From Silurus meridionalis (taxonomy: Eukaryota; Chordata; Actinopteri; Siluriformes; Siluridae), in the NCBI RefSeq assembly GCF_014805685.1, contig NC_060906.1, positions 11,534,846-11,598,845 on the forward strand: a stretch of DNA of 64,000 nt. Reading direction: 5' to 3'. The translations under genes and the position numbers were made by a program. Under the pieces are notes generated by a model, which had not been told where the DNA came from, searched no databases, and was given only the letters and a program-made list of their open reading frames with translations. Below, piece after piece: positions 58,252-64,000 of the stretch (its first letter is position 1; each line of letters starts with the position of its first letter).

Positions 58252-59047
58252 GTGAGTATTTTTTTGGTATTTTTATTTATTTTTTTCTTTTGTCGTGTGT
58301 TCTTTGGAAAATGAAGCGACCCGGTGGTCATGGCTACATAACTAAGCTACTTGTAGTGTCAGGCTAAGTTACTACTAATTAGCAGGCTAGTTAGGGGAGC
58401 TAATAGGCAGCTAATCGAGTTGTATTTATATTAGCAGGCTAGGTTTTGTTTGAGTTCGGTGTTTTTCATATCGTAGAAATGAAGTATATGATATTTGTGG
58501 TTCTAGCACGCTAGTGGAGGATCTGTAACCGCGTTCAATCAGAGGCGTAGTAAATGTTTTGGATGGTTGATCAGCAAGGGAAGCTACTAACAAGCTAGCT
58601 ATTCTTTTGATTTGCTAACCTTAACCTGTTCGGCATGGTTATGAGCTAGTCGGCTAGTTATGCTAGGCTGTTTAGCTAGTTAGGGGGGGATGCTTAGCAA
58701 CCGATGGACGCTGGAGGGAAACATACTGATTCAAAGTCTACGAAAGGCTGGTGGACTTGTAAATATAGACGAGGACCATACAAGCATCAGTTTAGTGCAG
58801 CCTCACCTAGGTACCTTCTTATCAGGTGATCTAAAGTGAATAAGATCAGATATTAAGGACACTGTTCCAAAAGACAACACAGGTTCCATTATTTCATTCA
58901 TTCATTCAACCATCCATCCATCCATCCATCCATCCATCTATTTATTCAGTCATTTCTTTATTGTAGAGTCAGGGTTGTCATGGATCTGCAGCCTGTCCCA
59001 GGAATCCCTCCTGGATGTAATGCTAGACCGTTAGTCTGTCATGTATG

Positions 59048-59090
<43 letters not shown>

Positions 59091-60330
59091 TCACATTCAC
59101 ACCAAGCGGCAATTAAACATAATCAGGAATAACTTTACCACCAAGTATGCTTACACACACACACACACAAGGAATTTGACTTGGCGTCAGGAGCTTCCAG
59201 TGCAGGAGAAAGTACAGACATAATGTAAACAAAATAGTAAAACAGACATTAAAATAATAATATATACAGAGTAAAAATATTGTTTAAATGAATGTAGAGA
59301 TGTTATTTACTAGTGTGCTGCACCAATGCAAAAAAATGTGCATGCAGCTCTTTCCCTTATTCACCACCTTTGTAAAATATGTAGTGGGACGTGTGTACGC
59401 AATAATTACTTTTCAGCCGTCTCCTGCGTGACAAAAAAAATCACAATGGAACGAGCACAGGAAGGATGAGTTATTGTATTATTACTTTTTTTATACAAAA
59501 ACGTGGGTCTTTTCATCTCGTTGTCATATGATCGCACTAACGGCAGTAGCGTAGAGAAGAGATACCGGATCTTATTTCTTTTAGGGGAAAAAAAAAAAAC
59601 GAGGTTCCGGCATCAATTTGTAAAATGCAATAGAACAGTAATCGCACATCTGCACAGACAATCACGTCATGGATATCAGACGCGGTTGAATTTGTCATTC
59701 GACTGCTGAGTTTGGAGAAAAACAGTAGGTAATTTTTGGCCTGTAATTTTCTCAGAGGAGGACGGAGATGAACCGAGACATGAGCGATCTGGATTGAAAT
59801 CAAATCACAATGGAGCACCTGTAACTAACCTGCAGTCACCATTTCAATTGAATTCATTGGGGTTTGATAAAAATAGTTTTTTGGTTTCCATGGGTGCAGC
59901 CATCTGGTCTTTCCGAACTGGTTTTGGATTGAAGACAAAAAAGCAGTTCAGCCTATGCAAACCATATTTCTGCACGCATGTTATCCTTGATGACATTCAA
60001 AGTCCCACTCGTTACAGTGTTTCCTGTTAGATGTGGCAAACAGACACATTATTGATCCTGGATGAATTCGGGCTCTGTTTTGTACTTTCTCTTGTACTTT
60101 TGACTCCTGATTAAAATCATTTTGTTTGATTAGCCTCCGAGAAGAACGTGATCTTCTCAAATTGTGTATCTGTGAAGGTGCATGGCAAAATCAGCACCCG
60201 CAAAAGGACATTTGGAACCACCGCCCTTCAAACGTGCTGACATTTATACACTAATGAGGTTAATTATATCGTGTAGAGTGTGTTATTTATAGACTCCAAT
60301 TTTAGCATGCATTTAAACGCGGCAGATGTT
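58252..60330. other. b4galt6: b4galt6 intron 1, left part
   Basis: No exon is recognised. It holds CTAGTTAG-rich sequence near 58,370-58,680, a (CATC)n run at 58,911-58,938 and an (AC)n run at 59,051-59,090. Confidence 0.5.
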
Positions 60331-60334
60331 CAAG

Positions 60335-60895
60335 TACAAGTTTATTTCCTATAGCGCTTTTCACAATGGACATTGTCTCAAAGCAGCTTTACAGAACTTA
60401 AGAATTAAATTGAATGATGTGTATTTATCCCTGATGAGCAGCCTGGGGTGACTGTGGCAATGAAAAACTATAGATGAATGAGGAAAAAACCTTGAGAGGA
60501 ACCAGATTTAAAAGGGGAACCCATCCTCATTTGGGTGATATTATGGATGTGATTTATAAATCTTAAAACAATACAACACACCAGAGCGAGAGAACCATGA
60601 CCATCGGAGAGTGTGATTATGAATAATGTACTTTCTACAGTCTTAAACAGTCAGTTGACGTTGTGGAACCAGGAGCTACTGAGCAACTCATAAAATAGCT
60701 CAGCATTTGAGATCATCATAGATCCAACACCAACTCCTCCATGCCAGAGCCTTTAAACACTCAGAGGTCCAATGTCCAAACTCTACATGAAGTGGAATCG
60801 AAATGGCGCTGGTACATCAGAATGTGGGGTCGGAATGTACTTTTTGAAGGTCCAAAATCTTCACGAGGTGGGACACATCTGGAGCTGACGCAACC
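60335..60895 (-). mobile_element. 5'-truncated L2-type LINE tail
   Basis: The reverse complement of this segment matches the 3' tail at 10,500-11,110 and the copy at 49,645-50,205 over most of its length. It lies in b4galt6 intron 1 and has no coding part. Confidence 0.85.
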
Positions 60896-61688
60896 TCGGG
60901 ATGTTTTAAAAATAATCTTGTTTTATTTTATTTTATTTTATAATTCAGAGCAACACAATTAACCGCAGAGAATCATAAAGCCTGGGGCGGGGCTTAAGTG
61001 GAACTTGGTGGTGAGATTGTGTTTGAAAGAGTGTGTGTGTGTGTGTGTGTGTGTGTCTCAGTGTTGGTTGCTGCAGCACCGCTCGGGGGTTTGGCCTCCT
61101 CAGTAGACTGTGTGTCGCTGTGAGTTGTGATCTCACACCCACTGTTGACTTGATGTTGGCTTGAATTATATATACTGCAGTTACCAGAAAAATCTGTTTT
61201 TCTGTTAGTGAAAAATCGAGACAAATTAGAGACCAGAGCCAGTCGTACTGAAAGGATACCAACCCGCTCTTATATGATAAAAACAGCTGAGCTGGCAGAA
61301 CACAACATAATGACACACAACACGTGCTACTTTCTTACTATTGAATACAAACAAGGTGACCTAAACAAAATACTTCATATTTCGCACAGTGTGACGACGT
61401 TAAGGCGAAATGCAAAAAATGAAAAGTAACCTTGTCTAGTTAAGAGTCTGTGGGAAAGCCACACCCACACCACTAGCACAGATGTTTTCACAAGTATCAA
61501 TAGTCAGCTATATGTGCAAGCCACAGTTTTAACAAGTGCAAATATAATGCTTTTGTTGAGAGAATATTACTGAATATGCTCAGAAAGTCCAGGACATTTT
61601 TTTTTCTTAAAAGGACACAGAAGGCAAAAGATAAACAAATGACATAAACAAATACATGGGCAAACATTTGTCAACACGGGACCGTCAA

Positions 61689-61794
<106 letters not shown>

Positions 61795-61795
61795 C

Positions 61796-62085
61796 ACAGG
61801 TAGTCGTCGACTTATGACCGATGCAACTTACGACCATTCGACTTTACAACCACGACAGCAAGAAACAAAATGGTGTAGAGATGATACAAATGGCATAAAA
61901 TTAACAAAGAAAATGATATATACAGTATAACAATAATGAAAGAAAATGATGATAAAATACTACTCAAAGTTTTTTATAAAATCATTTCACAGTACTGTAC
62001 ATATAGCCTACTCTACTTATGACCAAATCGTGTAACGACCGGTCTGTCGGGAACCAATCGTGGTCGTAAGTCGATGACTACCTGT
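61796..62085. mobile_element. MITE with ACAGGTAGTC inverted ends
   Basis: The left end ACAGGTAGTCGTCGACTTAT and the reverse of the right end ACAGGTAGTCATCGACTTAC match at about 22 of 24 positions. It is about 290 bases long, non-coding, flanked by simple repeats, in b4galt6 intron 1. Confidence 0.85.
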
Positions 62086-62090
62086 ATGTA

Positions 62091-62127
<37 letters not shown>

Positions 62128-62960
62128 TTATAATTTTTTAAAAAATTTGTATTTATTTATTTATTTTGATTTGTGATCATTCAGCTGCAAGAGCTTTATT
62201 GAGATCAGGTACTGATGTTAGGTGACCAGCAATAGGTGATCGAATTCGTCCCAAAGAGTAGTTCAGTAGGATTGGAATCTGTGCAGGACACTTGAGTGCT
62301 TAAGTTCTTCAATCTTGAAAAAGTCATGTTTTGTACATCTTACTTCTAGTGAAGATACAGCATACAAAGACATTATGCACAATTGTTTAGCACTACTTTT
62401 TGGCAACAGTTTTAGGAAGGAGCAGATGTAGGTGTGAGGGATGGGTGTCTGCATACTTTTGGCTATAAGTTTCTTACCATTGGTTCAGTTCGTCTATGCT
62501 AGGGGAAAAAAAAACAAGTGTCATCAGTGTTTACTCTAGCAGTGTTATGCTCAGGCATTAGTGCATGAGATTAACTTGGTTGCTGAGGTACACAGCTTTG
62601 GCTTTATTGTTTCCATGTATTGTGCTACACACAGGCCTGTTTCAGCCCGACAATAGACTGAGGATAATTTGTAGATCCGATTTAATGGCTAGTGTTTTCG
62701 CAGACAGTGCGATTCTTACGTCCCCGTTCTAATTCCAAACCTGTTTGTAGTTGATGGTTTGCAACGTCATTGCATTTATCTCACATTTTTCTAATCCCTT
62801 TGTGTTTATAAGTTGGCACGGAACAGTTTTCCGCACCTTGTCATTAAATGATTTGCCTCGCATTATGAACCACATTCGTTTTTGTATGAACGTGAGCTGA
62901 AGTGGCAAACTGCAGAGCAAAACTTTTCACACCTGCATGTTTTCTCACTCATAATAAATA

Positions 62961-63250
62961 CACTATATGGACAAAAGTTTGTCAACGTAAGACCATAAGA
63001 TTCGCATTTTGTAATTTTTTTTTTTAACATCCCATTCCACATTTTAGCCCCATATGATGAGGTTGTGGAGAATTGAATCATGTGAACCATATCTTCATGG
63101 AGCTGGATTATTTGGATCTCGTTGTTCAAGTGAAGGGAGAACTTAGTGGTACCACTCCCAAAGTTCTGTGCCTCAGTTCTGTGGTAACAGTTTCGGGAAG
63201 AACCACATATGGCTGGGAAAGTCAGGTGACTCAACTTTTGTCCATATATA
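62961..63250. mobile_element. MITE, CACTATATGGACAAAAGT family, full length
   Basis: The left end CACTATATGGACAAAAGTTT and right end AACTTTTGTCCATATATA are close inverted repeats about 290 bases apart. It is the best preserved short member of this family in the window. Confidence 0.85.
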
Positions 63251-64000
63251 ATGTATATGTGACTTTGCCAAGAGTCAGATCTATTTGTTAAAGCATGCTT
63301 TTGGAAATTTGTCATTCAGTGAATTCATTTGAAATTCCAAACCTTTTTATTTCAATTATGATGTGCATGTGATCTGTACGTATTGTGTTCTTTTGTATAT
63401 CATTGTAACACACTCGCTGGTTCTGCGCCGGAAGAAATGGCAGGCAAAAGTTCACAGAGCTGTCTTTATTTTCTTTCATTTTCACCCACACACTCACGGT
63501 CCGGCACGCCTTCCTCCGCCGTCCGCCCTCCACTCGCACAATAATCGTTAAAGAAGATAACAACAAAACAAGGGCATGTGATATTGTTTAACCAACACCA
63601 GCAAACATCATGAAAACTGTAACCAAAACAGGATCTTATTTTATTTTGGGAATTCCTTTCCCTGAAATAAAACTACTATTGTTAGCATTGTCTGCAAAAA
63701 AAAAAAGAAAAGAAAAAGGTTGGATATTTCCTCGAATGCCAGTTCGAGCTCTGTGGTGTCTTGCAGGAAGTCATTGTGCAACCACCAAGCTTCTGAAAAA
63801 GATTAAAGATTCAATCTGAACTGCAAAAAAGCATGATGATAAAATAAGTTTAGTTTGTGCAAAACTGTTATCTGCACATTGTGTTTGACAGTTATGTCAG
63901 TTATTACATTTTCATGATCTTCGAACTTCCTTTTCCAAGGATTTGTCACTTTGTCCATCAAGAGCAACTTCCAGGTTTTAGTTTATACAATCTTTTTTTG
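63251..64000. other. b4galt6 intron 1, right end of window
   Basis: I see no exon, RNA gene or clear repeat here apart from an A/G-rich run near 63,697-63,718. Confidence 0.4.

Noticed and set aside
59041..59223. Thr-His repeat protein
   Set aside because: It is a CA microsatellite translation.

Overview
The window is vertebrate nuclear DNA. It carries intron-rich genes with GT-AG introns and dense microsatellites. The repeat types (L2-type LINE, pogo/Tigger, Tc1, hAT and several MITE families) point to a ray-finned fish. I cannot name the species from the sequence.

Four protein-coding genes can be supported. (1) A meprin-beta-like astacin metalloprotease (mep1b) lies on the minus strand at 7,465-474 in 13 exons. 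(2) A RING/zinc-finger/UIM ubiquitin ligase of the RNF138 type lies on the minus strand at 17,091-12,617 in 8 exons. (3) A complete TRAPPC8 lies on the plus strand at 19,821-48,496. Its 29 exons add up to exactly 1,441 codons plus stop. (4) The first coding exon of B4GALT6 lies on the plus strand at 58,137-58,251, and the rest of that gene is beyond the window. As far as I recall, the order and relative orientation match human 18q12 (B4GALT6, TRAPPC8, RNF125/RNF138, MEP1B), so this is a conserved block.

Layout: 0-0.5 kb holds convergent 3' ends; 0.5-7.5 kb is mep1b; 6.2-12.5 kb is a repeat cluster. That cluster has LTR-retroelement leader/gag remnants, a roughly 0.9-kb tandem duplication that includes the mep1b signal-peptide exon, an L2-type LINE inserted into the second copy, and a MITE. 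The RNF138-like gene spans 12.6-17.1 kb. A 2.7-kb head-to-head region separates it from trappc8. The trappc8 introns hold pogo, hAT, Tc1 and MITE insertions and long simple repeats. The region from 48.5 to 57.5 kb is repeat-rich and intergenic, and from 58.1 kb onward is b4galt6 exon 1 and intron.

The genes do not form an operon or pathway. TRAPPC8 (TRAPPIII tethering, autophagy) and B4GALT6 (Golgi lactosylceramide synthesis) both act in the secretory pathway, but this is long-standing synteny. The main points for a second look are these. trappc8 has a phase-compatible extra exon (27,639-27,722) whose peptide resembles the next constitutive exon. The RING gene has a perfect 24-bp x5 coding minisatellite and lacks the usual RING histidine. 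mep1b and the RING gene each carry a one-base frameshift at a short T run, which may be base-calling error. A decayed second copy of the meprin signal-peptide exon also stands out. I found no prokaryote-like defence system or other clearly new multi-gene system.
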